From assembly GCA_031292515.1 (NCBI GenBank), contig JARLGZ010000172.1, positions 348,718-412,717 on the forward strand: a stretch of DNA of 64,000 bases, in the 5' to 3' direction. The notes beneath the pieces are model-generated. The model saw only the letters and a program-made list of their open reading frames with translations. It was not told the origin of the DNA and did not search any database. Position numbers and translations under genes: made by a program. Shown here piece after piece: positions 44,318 to 53,882 of this stretch. The stretch is from Puia sp. (GTDB taxonomy: Bacteria > Bacteroidota > Bacteroidia > Chitinophagales > Chitinophagaceae). Every line of letters begins with the position of its first letter. The stretch's first letter is position 1.

Positions 44318-47300
44318 TCAGATCCCTACAACCTCCACCCTACTCCTTCCACTCCGCTCCTTCTTTACCTGGATCTGCACTCCGATCCGCTCCGTCATCT
44401 CCTGCACATGCGAGATCACCCCTACCTTCCGCCCCTGCTGATGCAGCCGCTCCAGCGCATCCATCGCGATATTCAACGTGTTCGAATCCAGCGAACCGAA
44501 CCCTTCATCGATAAACAGCGATTCCACCCGCATCCGGCTCGATGTCAGCGCCGCCAGCCCAAGCGCCAGCGCCAACGACACGAGAAAGGACTCCCCGCCT
44601 GACAGCGAAAACACCGTCCGCACCTCATTGCCCATGTCCTGATCGATCACCTGCAACCCAAGCGTCCCGGGCACCCGCTGAAGAATGTATCGGGTACTCA
44701 GCATGCTCAGCTGAACATTCGAGAACCGGATCAAAACATCCAGCGTATATTCTTGGGCCACTTGCCTGAACTTCTTGCCATCTGCAGAACCGATCACCTC
44801 ATTTAGCTTCGCCCAGTTCTCCACCAACTGCCGCTGTACCTCCATCTCCTGCATCAGCTCTCCCATCTTCTCTTTATTCAGCCGGTCATCTTCCAGATGG
44901 AAATCGACCTCATTCATCCGCTTGATTGTCTCCTCTAGCCCCGCACGCGTTTCCGCTAATAGTCGCACCAATTCCTCCATTGCTTGCTCCGGCCGGCCGT
45001 GTCTCTCATGATCTGCCACCGCTTGGTCCCGCTCCTTCAACACCGCCCCTGCCTGGATCATCTTATCATCCAGTTCCCGTAGCGAAGCCTGTTCGGTTCT
45101 TCGCCAAGCCAATGTAACCTCCAACAATTTCTCTAGACCCTCTACCGACAAGTCTTCTCCCTGTTCGCGATTATATTCCGATAACCATTTTCGAACCTGG
45201 CCCTCGACAGCAACAAGCGTTTCCAATAATATCTTGATAGCCAATTCGTTTTGTTCTTTTTCTGTCAAAGCCCGGATCACTGCCTTTCCTGTCTCTTCTT
45301 TATCAATTCTTCGAGCCTCCAGCACCTTTCGCGCTGCATCCACCGCCGACTTCAACTCCCGTTCCACTTCTGTCACCGCCCGTCCTGCAAATAGCTCCTC
45401 CCGTTGCCCCTTTAGCACTCCGTATTCCTGACCCAGTCTGTCGCGATTATCCTCTCGTTGTTTACGATCAATTTCCATCTCTCCCAATTGCGATTCATGG
45501 CTACCGATCGTAACTGCCAGCGTTTTTTGCTCCACTCTATATTTTTCTAATGCTTCAATATTTGTTTTCCATTCGATTATGGACTCCTTTATCCCCCTCT
45601 CCACTCCTTTTGCATCGGCTTTCCAACCAGCAAACCATTCCTCGCGAAAGAAATATCTTTTCAGCTGGGCTTCGATCCCCATCAATCCCTCTACTGCCTC
45701 ACGTAAATCTTTATCATGCTGTTGTTGCCGCTCGCCGACCGATTCCAAGCTCCTCATTCGGTCCTTAAGCCGGTCTTGGATCTCTAATCTTTCCTTTTCC
45801 AATCGGTCCCGGTCAATACGATTCTTCTCCGCTTGGTGCTGCAGCTCACGAGCTGCCTCCAGCTCTTTCTGAAGCCGGACCTGCTTTTCTCGCTCTGCCT
45901 GTCTGCGCCTATTTATCCATTCTGCGCGTTCCGACGCCGGCATCTTCTCCGCTTCGTCATAAACCGGGCAGGTAGTCCAATTCTTTTCCCCCGCCTTCAA
46001 CGCCAATTCCTGCTCCACCTGGTCCTTCTTTAAGACCCCAACCTCTTCCGTCAATTTTCGAAGCGCCTCTTGCCGCCGACCCTGCTCCTTTTGCCATTTA
46101 TCATGCGCCTGCTCATATTCCCGCACCATCTCCAGTTGTGCCGCCAGAGCCTGATCGAATTGCGGGTCTTCCGCAACATACGGGTGATTCGTACTGCCGC
46201 AAACCGGACAGGGCTCATCTTCTATCAACTGCACTCTCATTGCCTCCACATCCCCTGACGCCGCCAACTGCATCTTCTGCAGGGACTTACGAGCGACGTC
46301 TTCTTGCAGACCTGCCTTCTCCAGCTCCCGCTCCGCATTCGCCAATTCTTTCCCTCCAGCATCCAATGCCAGCTCCAGCTCCCCCAACTTGACACTTTTA
46401 CGCTCCATTTCCTGCTGCACCGAATAGAATCTTTCCCAAAGAGACAACGCATCACTCAGCTCCACAAGAATTGTATCGACAGCCATCTTATCCTTCTCCA
46501 ATGAATCCAGCGACTCTGCATTCAAGGCAGCCTGGTTCTTTTCTAACTCATCCCGAGCCTTTTGCAGCGTCCTTGTTTTTGCTTCCAATTCTCCAGTTAG
46601 CCCGGTCCGTTCCCTCTCCAGCCGCTCCTTATCCTGTTGTATTTGCCGCAAAGCGTCCTGCATAGCGTGCAGCTTCTCTAACAACGTCGTTGCCTCCGAT
46701 AATTTCGCCAGAATCAGACTTTCGTTTTCCGAGACGGCCTGTCGCCCTGCATTCTGCGTCTTCCACTCACTCAGGCGGACAATCTCCCCGCCTACGTCAG
46801 CCGCCTCTTTCCGCTTAGTCTCCAACGTCACCTTCAACTCACCCTCCTTTCTAATAACAGCCTGTAATTCCTCCTCCGCCTGCCTTAATTGCCGGGACTT
46901 TTCCTCCAATCCTGCATCCAACGCCCTCGCCCGCTCCAACTCTGGTTGGGCAACTTCCTGTCCTTCGGATCTTTTTGCCAGATCCTCTTCCGCCCCCTGC
47001 ACCTTTCTATCGACCGTCTCTTGTCTCTCTCTTAATCCCTCGAGTGAGCCCTCTTGCTTTTCAAGTAATTCTCTCTTCACCGACAACTCTTGCCGAAGCG
47101 TAGTTTGTTTCTCCACCTCTGGCTTTACAGCCTGCACCCGCTCGACCCGCTCCAACTGACGGACCCGAGTCTCCGCCTCCTGCCGCCCTTCCACGGCCCG
47201 CTGATGTTCTTCATACGCAGTATCCCGGCCATTCTGTAAGGAATGCTGTTGCTCATACCAGGAAATTCCATCACTTAGTGTAGTCACAGCTTGTTGCTCT

Positions 47301-48049
47301 CTTTGAACCCGATCCCGCAGACCATCCCTTTCTAGCCCTAACTCTTCAACCTCCTCTGTCGTCAGGGTACGGATTTCTCCCTGACGAATTTCAAGGTCGC
47401 GCAGAGATTGATTTTCCTCCCGGTGCCGCTCAAAAGTTCGCCGCGAGATCTCCGAATACACCTGCGTTCCCGTTAGCTTTTCTAGCAGCGAGGCTTTCTC
47501 ATCTTTATTTGCCTTTAAAAAGGCCGTAAAATCCCCTTGTGCCAGCAACACTGATCGCGTGAACTGCTCGAAATTCAATCCCACCAGTTGTTCGATCGTC
47601 GCCTGCAACTCTGTTCTTCTGCCTGGGACAATACCGCCGGTAGTAATATTTGTTAAAACGATCTCCACCTGTTGCAAAGCCCCCTCCGCTCGGCCTCGGG
47701 CTCGCCGCACATTCCATTTTACTCGGTAATTCACTCCGTTCGTACCCACAAAATCCACTTCGGCATAGCCTTCCGCCGATCCATCACGCAAAATTCCCCG
47801 CGCATCATCCTGTTTGATCGTGTTGCCACCTACATCCTGAACATCAACCCCGCCCTCCGCCAATCTATATCGCGGCGTCTTCCCATATAAAGCCAGGCAA
47901 AGTGCGTCCAAGATTGTCGATTTTCCCGATCCCGTTGGCCCCGTGATCGCAAAGATTCCCGCCGAAACCAGCGGCTCCGCTGTAAAATCGATCACCGTAT
48001 CCCCGGACAACGAGGCCAGATTCCTTATCCGTATCGCTAAAATTTTCAT
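44318..48049 (-). CDS. sbcC: SbcC-like SMC-family exonuclease subunit
   Basis: 1243 residues. ILAIRIRNLASLSGDTVIDF and Walker A AITGPTGSGKSTILDALCLA start the N-terminal ATPase half. Long coiled coils flank a zinc hook EDEPCPVCGSTNHPYVAEDP near the centre. The C-terminal half has VFSLSGGESFLVSLALALGL (signature motif) and SLFIDEGFGSLDSNTLNIAM (Walker B). With SbcD it forms the Mre11-Rad50-like complex that cuts DNA hairpins and blocked ends. It starts 4 bp after sbcD. Confidence 0.92.
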   Translation of the reverse strand: MKILAIRIRNLASLSGDTVIDFTAEPLVSAGIFAITGPTGSGKSTILDALCLALYGKTPRYRLAEGGVDVQDVGGNTIKQDDARGILRDGSAEGYAEVDFVGTNGVNYRVKWNVRRARGRAEGALQQVEIVLTNITTGGIVPGRRTELQATIEQLVGLNFEQFTRSVLLAQGDFTAFLKANKDEKASLLEKLTGTQVYSEISRRTFERHREENQSLRDLEIRQGEIRTLTTEEVEELGLERDGLRDRVQREQQAVTTLSDGISWYEQQHSLQNGRDTAYEEHQRAVEGRQEAETRVRQLERVERVQAVKPEVEKQTTLRQELSVKRELLEKQEGSLEGLRERQETVDRKVQGAEEDLAKRSEGQEVAQPELERARALDAGLEEKSRQLRQAEEELQAVIRKEGELKVTLETKRKEAADVGGEIVRLSEWKTQNAGRQAVSENESLILAKLSEATTLLEKLHAMQDALRQIQQDKERLERERTGLTGELEAKTRTLQKARDELEKNQAALNAESLDSLEKDKMAVDTILVELSDALSLWERFYSVQQEMERKSVKLGELELALDAGGKELANAERELEKAGLQEDVARKSLQKMQLAASGDVEAMRVQLIEDEPCPVCGSTNHPYVAEDPQFDQALAAQLEMVREYEQAHDKWQKEQGRRQEALRKLTEEVGVLKKDQVEQELALKAGEKNWTTCPVYDEAEKMPASERAEWINRRRQAEREKQVRLQKELEAARELQHQAEKNRIDRDRLEKERLEIQDRLKDRMRSLESVGERQQQHDKDLREAVEGLMGIEAQLKRYFFREEWFAGWKADAKGVERGIKESIIEWKTNIEALEKYRVEQKTLAVTIGSHESQLGEMEIDRKQREDNRDRLGQEYGVLKGQREELFAGRAVTEVERELKSAVDAARKVLEARRIDKEETGKAVIRALTEKEQNELAIKILLETLVAVEGQVRKWLSEYNREQGEDLSVEGLEKLLEVTLAWRRTEQASLRELDDKMIQAGAVLKERDQAVADHERHGRPEQAMEELVRLLAETRAGLEETIKRMNEVDFHLEDDRLNKEKMGELMQEMEVQRQLVENWAKLNEVIGSADGKKFRQVAQEYTLDVLIRFSNVQLSMLSTRYILQRVPGTLGLQVIDQDMGNEVRTVFSLSGGESFLVSLALALGLAALTSSRMRVESLFIDEGFGSLDSNTLNIAMDALERLHQQGRKVGVISHVQEMTERIGVQIQVKKERSGRSRVEVVGI

Positions 48050-48053
48050 GTAT

Positions 48054-49295
48054 TTATTCGGTTTCGGTTACTCCAGCAGCAACGGCCAGAAATAATTGCA
48101 TCAATCCTTCAGGAACAGGTGATCCGTATTTTGATTGATAGGTCCTGGAAAACACGTCAACTGGCCGTAATTCCTCCCGTTCATTTGAGCTGCCCGGCTC
48201 AACCCCATTCCTCTCCGCCACCATGCCCTCGTAACGAACATCGATCCGCGCCAGCCTTACCGCCTTTCCCACTAACGCCTCCATGATCCGATGCCTCAAA
48301 CCCGGATCAGGTCCATCCGCCAGCACCACTACCTCCAGGTAGGGACAAACTTCACTCCCATCGACAATCGCAGGTAATTGTGCCAGGGACCCAATCACCT
48401 CCGCCGCGTGGCTATGCACCGCCGGGATTCGCATCAACGGCACCGCCACCGGCACCTCCAATTGTTGTAAATGTTCCATCCCCTCCCCGTTCAATTCGAA
48501 CACGAGCACTTGATGCCGGTACGCCCGTTCCGAGAACGACATGGGCAACGGGCTTCCGCTATATCGAACATGCTCCCGGGCGCCGATTCGTTGCGCGCGG
48601 TGGATATGCCCCAGCGCAACGTAAGAAAGGTCATCGTGAAAAGCCGAAGCCGGGACCAACTCTATGCCACCCATGATCAATCGCTCCTGTCGGTCCATAT
48701 CCCCCACCGCCGCATCTTGCGTATGCAGATGCCCAAGCGCGATCATCCACTGTCCCGGCTCCTTTCGCTGCGAAACATACGCGTAAGCTTCCGCATATAC
48801 TCGCGCCACCCCTGCCGAATAAGGCTGCTCACTTCCTTCGATCGCCGGATAATCCCCCATCCGCAAAAAAGGGATAGCCAGACACCAGCCTGCTACCGAA
48901 CCATCCCCCGCTTTCAATGGTATCGTCAGCTTCCCGAAGTCGATATTACCGCCCACATCCTTTTCGATAACGCCAACAATATGGATATTCGAGGATTCCA
49001 ATAGCGGTTTAGGCGACTCCAACCTAGCCGCCGAATCATGATTCCCTGCCGTAATAATTATCTGTAGTGAAGGATTCGCTTGTGTCGCCCGATTTAGAAA
49101 AGTATAGAAAAGCTTGAGCGCTGCCGCCGATGGATTAGAATTATCGAAAACATCCCCGCTCACTAATAAAACATCGATCGATTCCGATCGTATCATCCCG
49201 ACAAGCCAGTCGAGGAACTGCTCGTGTTCCCAGTTCCTATCATATTCATGAAACAACTGGCCGATATGCCAGTCTGCAGTGTGAAGTATCTTCAT
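48054..49295 (-). CDS. sbcD: SbcD-like exonuclease subunit
   Basis: 413 residues from the ATG at 49295. The phosphoesterase motifs are MKILHTADWHIGQLFHEYDR (DxH), DVLLVSGDVFDNSNPSAAA (GDxxD), IIITAGNHDSAARL (GNHD), and later ALGHLHTQDA and SYVALGHIHRAQRIG (GHxH). A C-terminal capping domain follows. It is the Mn-dependent nuclease of the SbcCD complex. The open frame to 49325 is not needed. It is the first gene of the sbcDC operon. Confidence 0.92.
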   Translation of the reverse strand: MKILHTADWHIGQLFHEYDRNWEHEQFLDWLVGMIRSESIDVLLVSGDVFDNSNPSAAALKLFYTFLNRATQANPSLQIIITAGNHDSAARLESPKPLLESSNIHIVGVIEKDVGGNIDFGKLTIPLKAGDGSVAGWCLAIPFLRMGDYPAIEGSEQPYSAGVARVYAEAYAYVSQRKEPGQWMIALGHLHTQDAAVGDMDRQERLIMGGIELVPASAFHDDLSYVALGHIHRAQRIGAREHVRYSGSPLPMSFSERAYRHQVLVFELNGEGMEHLQQLEVPVAVPLMRIPAVHSHAAEVIGSLAQLPAIVDGSEVCPYLEVVVLADGPDPGLRHRIMEALVGKAVRLARIDVRYEGMVAERNGVEPGSSNEREELRPVDVFSRTYQSKYGSPVPEGLMQLFLAVAAGVTETE

Positions 49296-49325
49296 GGAAT
49301 AGAGTTTAAAGAATACATAAGCCAA

Positions 49326-49678
49326 AGGTATTTCAGCAGTCCTTTACCTCATTACGGTTTCCTGTAATGCATTTTTTATGGCTGCGAAAAATAAGAGGCC
49401 AAAAGAAAAACAAAGCATTGACCCAAATTTGCGGAAAGTAATTTACACAACTAATTGAAAACCGCAAGTGATGTATTTTTTTGGAATATAAAGCAAAAGA
49501 TTTTAACACTGAGGTCAGTCGTCGCCTAACCAATGCCTACCCCCTGTATTTCCACCAATTTAAAAAAGGGTTTTTTCACCTTTTTTTAGATGAACCGAAA
49601 TGGATAAATTCCTTTCGAATAAAATGAAAAGCACCAAATGTATCCGATAAATCCCCAATATAGGCTCAAAACTAAAAT
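49326..49678. promoter_or_regulatory. AT-rich gap between sbcD and an exported protein gene
   Basis: About 350 bp with no gene I can support. It should contain the divergent promoters of sbcD and of the gene at 49679. No confident -33/-7 pair or repeat was identified; several T-runs are present. Confidence 0.3.
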
Positions 49679-50377
49679 ATGATCAAACCGCTCACAGCTC
49701 TTCTTTTATCTCCTTTGTTTCTTTCAGCGCAAGAAAGGAAAGACGATCACCCCCCGCAAATTAAACAACTGGCTAGTATTGCCTCTATGGTAGGATGGAC
49801 AAAAAACGACCTTGGCAAATGGTCGAGCAATACAAATGCTTTGCCTAGATATATTCACGACTATTTCTTTTCTCTCTGTGAGCAAATTCTAAAAATAGAT
49901 CTTGCCGAGATTCAGTACAAGGACAAAAAAATGCTGTGTGTTGCGAAATTCATGCAACACAAGTACGTTCGGTTTGGCAAAATCCATATTGAATATCCGG
50001 TAAATTACTGGCTATTCGACTTTTCCGGTACAGACACTCTTATTGGTGAAATTCCAACGGTTCAGGCGATAACCTACCGCACGTTTGAGTCAGGTTTTTT
50101 CAGTGGCGTCACAGTTCCGACGTGGCGCGAGGTGTCCAACGATATTATCGTGCATTCAGAAAATGGGCTGGGCCTTGAAGGCGATTTTTGCATTCAAATC
50201 AGGGAGAATAAAAAAGATAACAAAATTCAATTTCTAATTGGGTCTTATAACCACACCATTCACCAATTTGACTTTAATGATTGTACGATGCCTGGAGACA
50301 ATAACGAAATGGCAAACGGCTACTACGAGGTCCCTTCGGCCATTTTCTTAGCGTTTTTAAAAAAAATACAACCCTAA
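49679..50377 (+). CDS. Exported protein of unknown function
   Basis: 232 residues. MIKPLTALLLSPLFLSAQER is a signal peptide with cleavage likely after SAQ. The mature part is strand-rich (YVRFGKIHIEYPVNYWLFDF, NKIQFLIGSYNHTIHQFDFN). The family was not recognised. It stands alone on the plus strand between the sbcDC operon and a convergent small exported protein. Low G+C and lack of homologous neighbours suggest recently acquired cargo. Confidence 0.5.
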   Translation: MIKPLTALLLSPLFLSAQERKDDHPPQIKQLASIASMVGWTKNDLGKWSSNTNALPRYIHDYFFSLCEQILKIDLAEIQYKDKKMLCVAKFMQHKYVRFGKIHIEYPVNYWLFDFSGTDTLIGEIPTVQAITYRTFESGFFSGVTVPTWREVSNDIIVHSENGLGLEGDFCIQIRENKKDNKIQFLIGSYNHTIHQFDFNDCTMPGDNNEMANGYYEVPSAIFLAFLKKIQP

Positions 50378-50534
50378 TTTGATTCTGACGCTAAAATCAA
50401 ACGCTTATTATCCCACTAGCCAAACAAATTAGTTAAGTCAACTATATAAGATTGAAATCTTGCTGGCTCACATTGTTTACAAGACTTGCTCATATTGGTT
50501 CACGGTTCTGAAAAGAATTTCTTAAGACCTGCAT

Positions 50535-51026
50535 TCACGACCTAGCTGCTGTCGGGAGTGGTTCGTAGGCGTCAACAGCTATTACGTGGTCGTCTCTTAA
50601 GCTGTATATAGTGGTGATGATGGTCCCGAGTTTGTCAACAGGATTGGCATTGTACCTCCGCCATTCGACGGTTTTGCCATTGGCGCCCACAATGAAAGCT
50701 CTGATCTTGATCTCGACCGCGACCATTTGCGCACGCCATTCTATTCTATTGGCCTCGATCTCACGCTCCTGGCTTTCGAGGCCCTTTAATATCCGCTCCA
50801 GGTCTGGAGCACCATGCATGTCGGGATAGCGATTTTTGATTTCTTCGCTAGTTTGCTGCAATTTCTTCGCTTGGCCATCGCTACCATCCAAATAATTTTT
50901 AAGAGACTGGAACTGGTCGTTCAATTCCTGGGGGAGAATAGCGATATCGGATCGCCGATCAGCTTGCTGGGCGTGCACAAGGACGGGAAAGCATAAACCA
51001 AATAGGAAATTTACAATGGGTTTCAT
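50535..51026 (-). CDS. Small exported helical protein of unknown function
   Basis: 163 residues with a signal peptide (MKPIVNFLFGLCFPVLVHAQ). The mature part is predicted coiled and helical (LNDQFQSLKNYLDGSDGQAK, DLERILKGLESQEREIEANR), ending in a strand-rich tail. The family was not recognised. It is followed by two very small genes on the same strand orientation upstream (51.1-51.5 kb). Confidence 0.5.
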   Translation of the reverse strand: MKPIVNFLFGLCFPVLVHAQQADRRSDIAILPQELNDQFQSLKNYLDGSDGQAKKLQQTSEEIKNRYPDMHGAPDLERILKGLESQEREIEANRIEWRAQMVAVEIKIRAFIVGANGKTVEWRRYNANPVDKLGTIITTIYSLRDDHVIAVDAYEPLPTAARS

Positions 51027-51096
51027 CGGTTATCTAATTTTAGTGAGTAAATACAAAGTGTAAAAGGAGAACGCCGGCTGGCATTCCCCTGCCTAA

Positions 51097-51252
51097 TTAA
51101 TCGGCGAGCCGGCTGATCAGCGAGGCTGCCACAGCCACAACGGTGAGCACTGTTACCAGCGTCACGAATTGAGCGGCAGGACCGAAGAGCGTTACGCAGG
51201 TACCTTTAGTACATACGGTGGCTTTTGAACGGGAAGTTGAAAGATAGTTCAT
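51097..51252 (-). CDS. 51-residue single-pass membrane peptide
   Basis: From the ATG at 51252 (MNYLSTSRSKATVCTKGTCV) the product has a basic, cysteine-containing N-terminus and one strong membrane helix (FVTLVTVLTVVAVAASLISR). A longer start at 51285 is possible. Such small hydrophobic peptides can be toxins or regulators of membrane proteins, but no family was recognised. It lies 64 bp downstream of the 59-residue protein gene on the same strand. Confidence 0.45.
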   Translation of the reverse strand: MNYLSTSRSKATVCTKGTCVTLFGPAAQFVTLVTVLTVVAVAASLISRLAD

Positions 51253-51316
51253 CTTAATCCCTTTGTGGTTAACAATACTCCTCACATCAGCCCCGAAGAG
51301 GTTGGGGATCAGGCTC

Positions 51317-51496
51317 TTATTTTCCCGATTCTTTTCGGACGCCTTTGAAAGGCGTGTCGTCCGCCTTTTGGTCCATAAACTGACCTGTCTCAGTGTTGCG
51401 TTTCACCCAACGAATGTTCTGTGGGTTATGTGTCTGACTTCTGTTGGTAACTTGCCCATCTCTGTGGCCGTCACCAATTTTGCCGTTTTTTGCCAT
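51317..51496 (-). CDS. 59-residue conserved-looking small protein
   Basis: From the ATG at 51496 the minus strand encodes MAKNGKIGDGHRDGQVTNRS, then QTHNPQNIRWVKRNTETGQF and MDQKADDTPFKGVRKESGK. The start MAKNGKIGDGHR and the motif WVKRNTETGQFMDxKxDxTPFKGVRKE look like a small basic protein family I recall from Bacteroidetes genomes, usually without known function. It is strongly hydrophilic and basic, which suggests nucleic-acid binding by inference. It is the upstream neighbour of the membrane peptide. Confidence 0.65.
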   Translation of the reverse strand: MAKNGKIGDGHRDGQVTNRSQTHNPQNIRWVKRNTETGQFMDQKADDTPFKGVRKESGK

Positions 51497-51737
51497 ATTG
51501 TTAGGATTGAATTTGTTTTAAGGTCTTTCGTTGGTTGGTAATCACGACTTTGCTATACGCAAAGAGGGTTGTACTAACTATTGACAAACTCCATCTAGCC
51601 AGCCGCCGGTTCCGCCTCAAGTACAGAATGTCGTGGAACAAATTCGGTGAACCCTCCCTTCAACTCCCAGATACTGATCATGAAGCACCGAAACCACAAA
51701 CAAATAATCGAAATTCAACTTACTAAACTGCATTTTG

Positions 51738-52115
51738 TTAGAAAAGCGTATCCCCATTCACATGTGACCAAATTATTTCACTCCTTTCTATCCAGAAATG
51801 CGCCCCGCAACGTTCGGCTACGATAGAAGGATAGACGGTGACTTTCTTTTGTCGCACAACAACCTTCCAACAGGGCATCTTCGAATCCATTAAATTCAGC
51901 TCCAGTCGCCGGCCGCAGTCGTTAGGACACATCAACATCAGCCATTTTCTCTTACGATTGCGTTCAACAATATAGAGTTCATTCTTCTCAAACCGGTCGG
52001 GAACGTCGACAAAGGACTCCACGAAATGCGGTGACTGATAAAAAGGCTGAGATGGTTTTTTAGCCCCTTTTCCATTATCTTTCCTTTCAAACTTTCTTTT
52101 TTTCATTCGATTCAT
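51738..52115 (-). CDS. DUF6527-like metal-binding protein of Ubl operon 2
   Basis: 125 residues. After a Lys-rich, poorly ordered N-terminus come LMLMCPNDCGRRLELNLMDS, VTVYPSIVAERCGAHFWIER and SEIIW. These mirror CPCGCGNQ, TLYPSIGNW and CRSHYWIRKSKIV in the DUF6527 protein at 29897-30250. The paired Cys sites imply zinc binding. It overlaps the end of the JAMM-E1 gene by 29 bp and closes the operon. It is the common component of both Ubl modules in this island, so it is likely required for targeting or ligation. Confidence 0.65.
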   Translation of the reverse strand: MNRMKKRKFERKDNGKGAKKPSQPFYQSPHFVESFVDVPDRFEKNELYIVERNRKRKWLMLMCPNDCGRRLELNLMDSKMPCWKVVVRQKKVTVYPSIVAERCGAHFWIERSEIIWSHVNGDTLF

Positions 52116-53490
52116 TCCTCCAGGTTAGATCCAGAAAAGGATCTGCATCCCCTCGTAGGATAAAATAGGAATTCCCGCACCGGCATCGCTCGTCAGGCTC
52201 GTGATTTCGTCTTTTAATTACCGACCAGTCAAATCGGAACCATACCTCCTGCTCCGGTTCATCTCCTTCCATAAAACCCGTAAGCCGGTTCAATAGCTCC
52301 ATCACCGCAAAAGAGGCGATTGCGCTGGTGAAGGGAATTACAGCTGGTGCCGGCGTTTCCAATTCATCAGCGTAACCTTGACGAATCAGTTCCTGCAACT
52401 GTTGCGGGTCAGTCTGCGCTAGCGAGTCCCTAAGAACCCCTTTGGGGGTGATTTTCCCCCAACAATACAGGCAGGGCTTTTCGGGCAATAAGGTCGTCAC
52501 CCTTCCCTCTATGGACCGGATAACGCCTTCCTGGGAATCAATCCTAACCCCCATGTCCAGCACAGGAATTCCATAGTAAATGGCCATATTCGATAGTATA
52601 GATCTACCTAACTGATCATCGGTACAGCCGAAGATAAAATCCGCCGTTTTGAGACGACTGGCAGAAAATCGATAGCTGATCGGAGAGTTGACGATTTCCA
52701 TTCGAGTACTCAACCCAATCCTCGCCGCGGAACGCCGAGCAATTTCAATTTTTTCCATCCCTTCATCGTCTGTTCCCGATCCATACACGCGGTTGACATT
52801 GCTTTTCTCCAAGCGCTCGCCGTCAATGATCGTCAGTTTACCAACACCTAAACGGATTAATTGCTCAATCACAGCGGAGCCCGTTCCTCCGGCTCCTACT
52901 ACAGCAACATGGAGTCGCTGCAGCAGCCGCTGGACATCTTCTCCAAATGCCCTGACTTGACGGTCAAAAAATTCGGGAACCGGCTCACTTCCCGCAGAGG
53001 AAAAATGGAATTTGAAGCGATCCCCGATAACTCGCACCAAATCCATTTCGGCATGAGTCCCGTTTTCCATCCATACTCTGCCTACAGGGTGATCCGGCGA
53101 CGACAGTACAACACTGCCATGTAGACCCTGTGTTCGAATCCGAAGATAGGCTGTGCGGAATAGCTCAGACTCTTCGGCATCATCTTTTTCAGAATGCCGG
53201 AGAAAGCCTCGGGGGTGCGAATGAATAAACACAAACAATTGTTTACTATCATTTGCCTCCTTCATCGCCCGGATAAAAGAGATCGACCTGATTTTCATGT
53301 GCACTTCCGAAGAGTCCAGTGTATCCTCTGCAGTTACCGGTATGATTTTTCTTACCAGCAGTCGATTTTCCTCCCCGCTGGCAGCGATCCGGCAAAGCGC
53401 ATAGGCAGCCTTCTCCCGATTGGAGCCGTCAAACAAATGTTGAGTCAGCCATCGGTACTCCCGCTCCAGAAAGGTAATTGTATACCTCAT
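52087..53490 (-). CDS. JAMM peptidase-E1 (ThiF) fusion of Ubl operon 2
   Basis: 467 residues. Residues 1 to about 150 are a JAB/Mov34 domain with FVFIHSHPRGFLRHSEKDD, the HxHx7-Sx2D zinc motif of deubiquitinase-like peptidases. The E1 domain starts at HVAVVGAGGTGSAVIEQLIR (198-205), with TIIDGERLEKSNVNRVYG as adenylation signature. FIFGCTDDQ holds Cys289, and EKPCLYCWG plus ERCRCGNSYF hold further, possibly zinc-binding cysteines. One chain could thus mature or remove the Ubl and also activate it. The ATG overlaps the E2 stop by 4 bp (ATGA). Confidence 0.83.
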   Translation of the reverse strand: MRYTITFLEREYRWLTQHLFDGSNREKAAYALCRIAASGEENRLLVRKIIPVTAEDTLDSSEVHMKIRSISFIRAMKEANDSKQLFVFIHSHPRGFLRHSEKDDAEESELFRTAYLRIRTQGLHGSVVLSSPDHPVGRVWMENGTHAEMDLVRVIGDRFKFHFSSAGSEPVPEFFDRQVRAFGEDVQRLLQRLHVAVVGAGGTGSAVIEQLIRLGVGKLTIIDGERLEKSNVNRVYGSGTDDEGMEKIEIARRSAARIGLSTRMEIVNSPISYRFSASRLKTADFIFGCTDDQLGRSILSNMAIYYGIPVLDMGVRIDSQEGVIRSIEGRVTTLLPEKPCLYCWGKITPKGVLRDSLAQTDPQQLQELIRQGYADELETPAPAVIPFTSAIASFAVMELLNRLTGFMEGDEPEQEVWFRFDWSVIKRRNHEPDERCRCGNSYFILRGDADPFLDLTWRNESNEKKKV

Positions 53491-53882
53491 ATACCTTTTT
53501 CGATTTCCTTTTCAATGGCCCGGACAAAACTCCGCAGGTCGTCAATGCCGGTTCGCCATTGAATATGCCTCGACCACACTTGCCAGGTTTTACTGGCAAA
53601 CTCTTCCCTTCCTCCGCCGCCAACCGGCAACTCACCATTTGCCAGTGTAATGATCGGGTGGGTACGGAACATATCCACCGCCGCGTTGGGATAGCCCGAC
53701 GGCAAAACAATCCGCACGTCCGCCTGCTGAGCGGAATAGCTTGCCGGAAACTTCACCGCCTTAAAGACTACATGGATGTTATCTCCCCCGGGCAGAACAG
53801 CTACTTCATAGCCACTCACGGCGAGAAAATCCCGGTCCGGCTCCGGGATTAAAGTCCATACTTCGATAGTTTCAGTTTCCAT
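53487..53882 (-). CDS. Prokaryotic E2-like protein (Prok-E2 family E type) without cysteine
   Basis: 131 residues. VRIVLPSGYPNAAVDMFRTH, then ASKTWQVWSRHIQWRTGIDD and LRSFVRAIEKEIEKG match the prokaryotic E2 family E layout, with its YPxxxxDMF and WSRHxxWRxGxD signatures. There is no cysteine anywhere in the protein, so it cannot carry a Ubl as a classical thioester. A Ser or Thr ester, or a purely structural role, would be required. The start overlaps the Ubl stop (ATGGAAACTGA) and the stop overlaps the E1 start, indicating tight coupling. Confidence 0.78.
   Translation of the reverse strand: METETIEVWTLIPEPDRDFLAVSGYEVAVLPGGDNIHVVFKAVKFPASYSAQQADVRIVLPSGYPNAAVDMFRTHPIITLANGELPVGGGGREEFASKTWQVWSRHIQWRTGIDDLRSFVRAIEKEIEKGI

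Noticed and set aside
45550..46665. Several plus-strand frames opposite sbcC
   Set aside because: Antisense of the coiled-coil region of sbcC; no start signals or domains.
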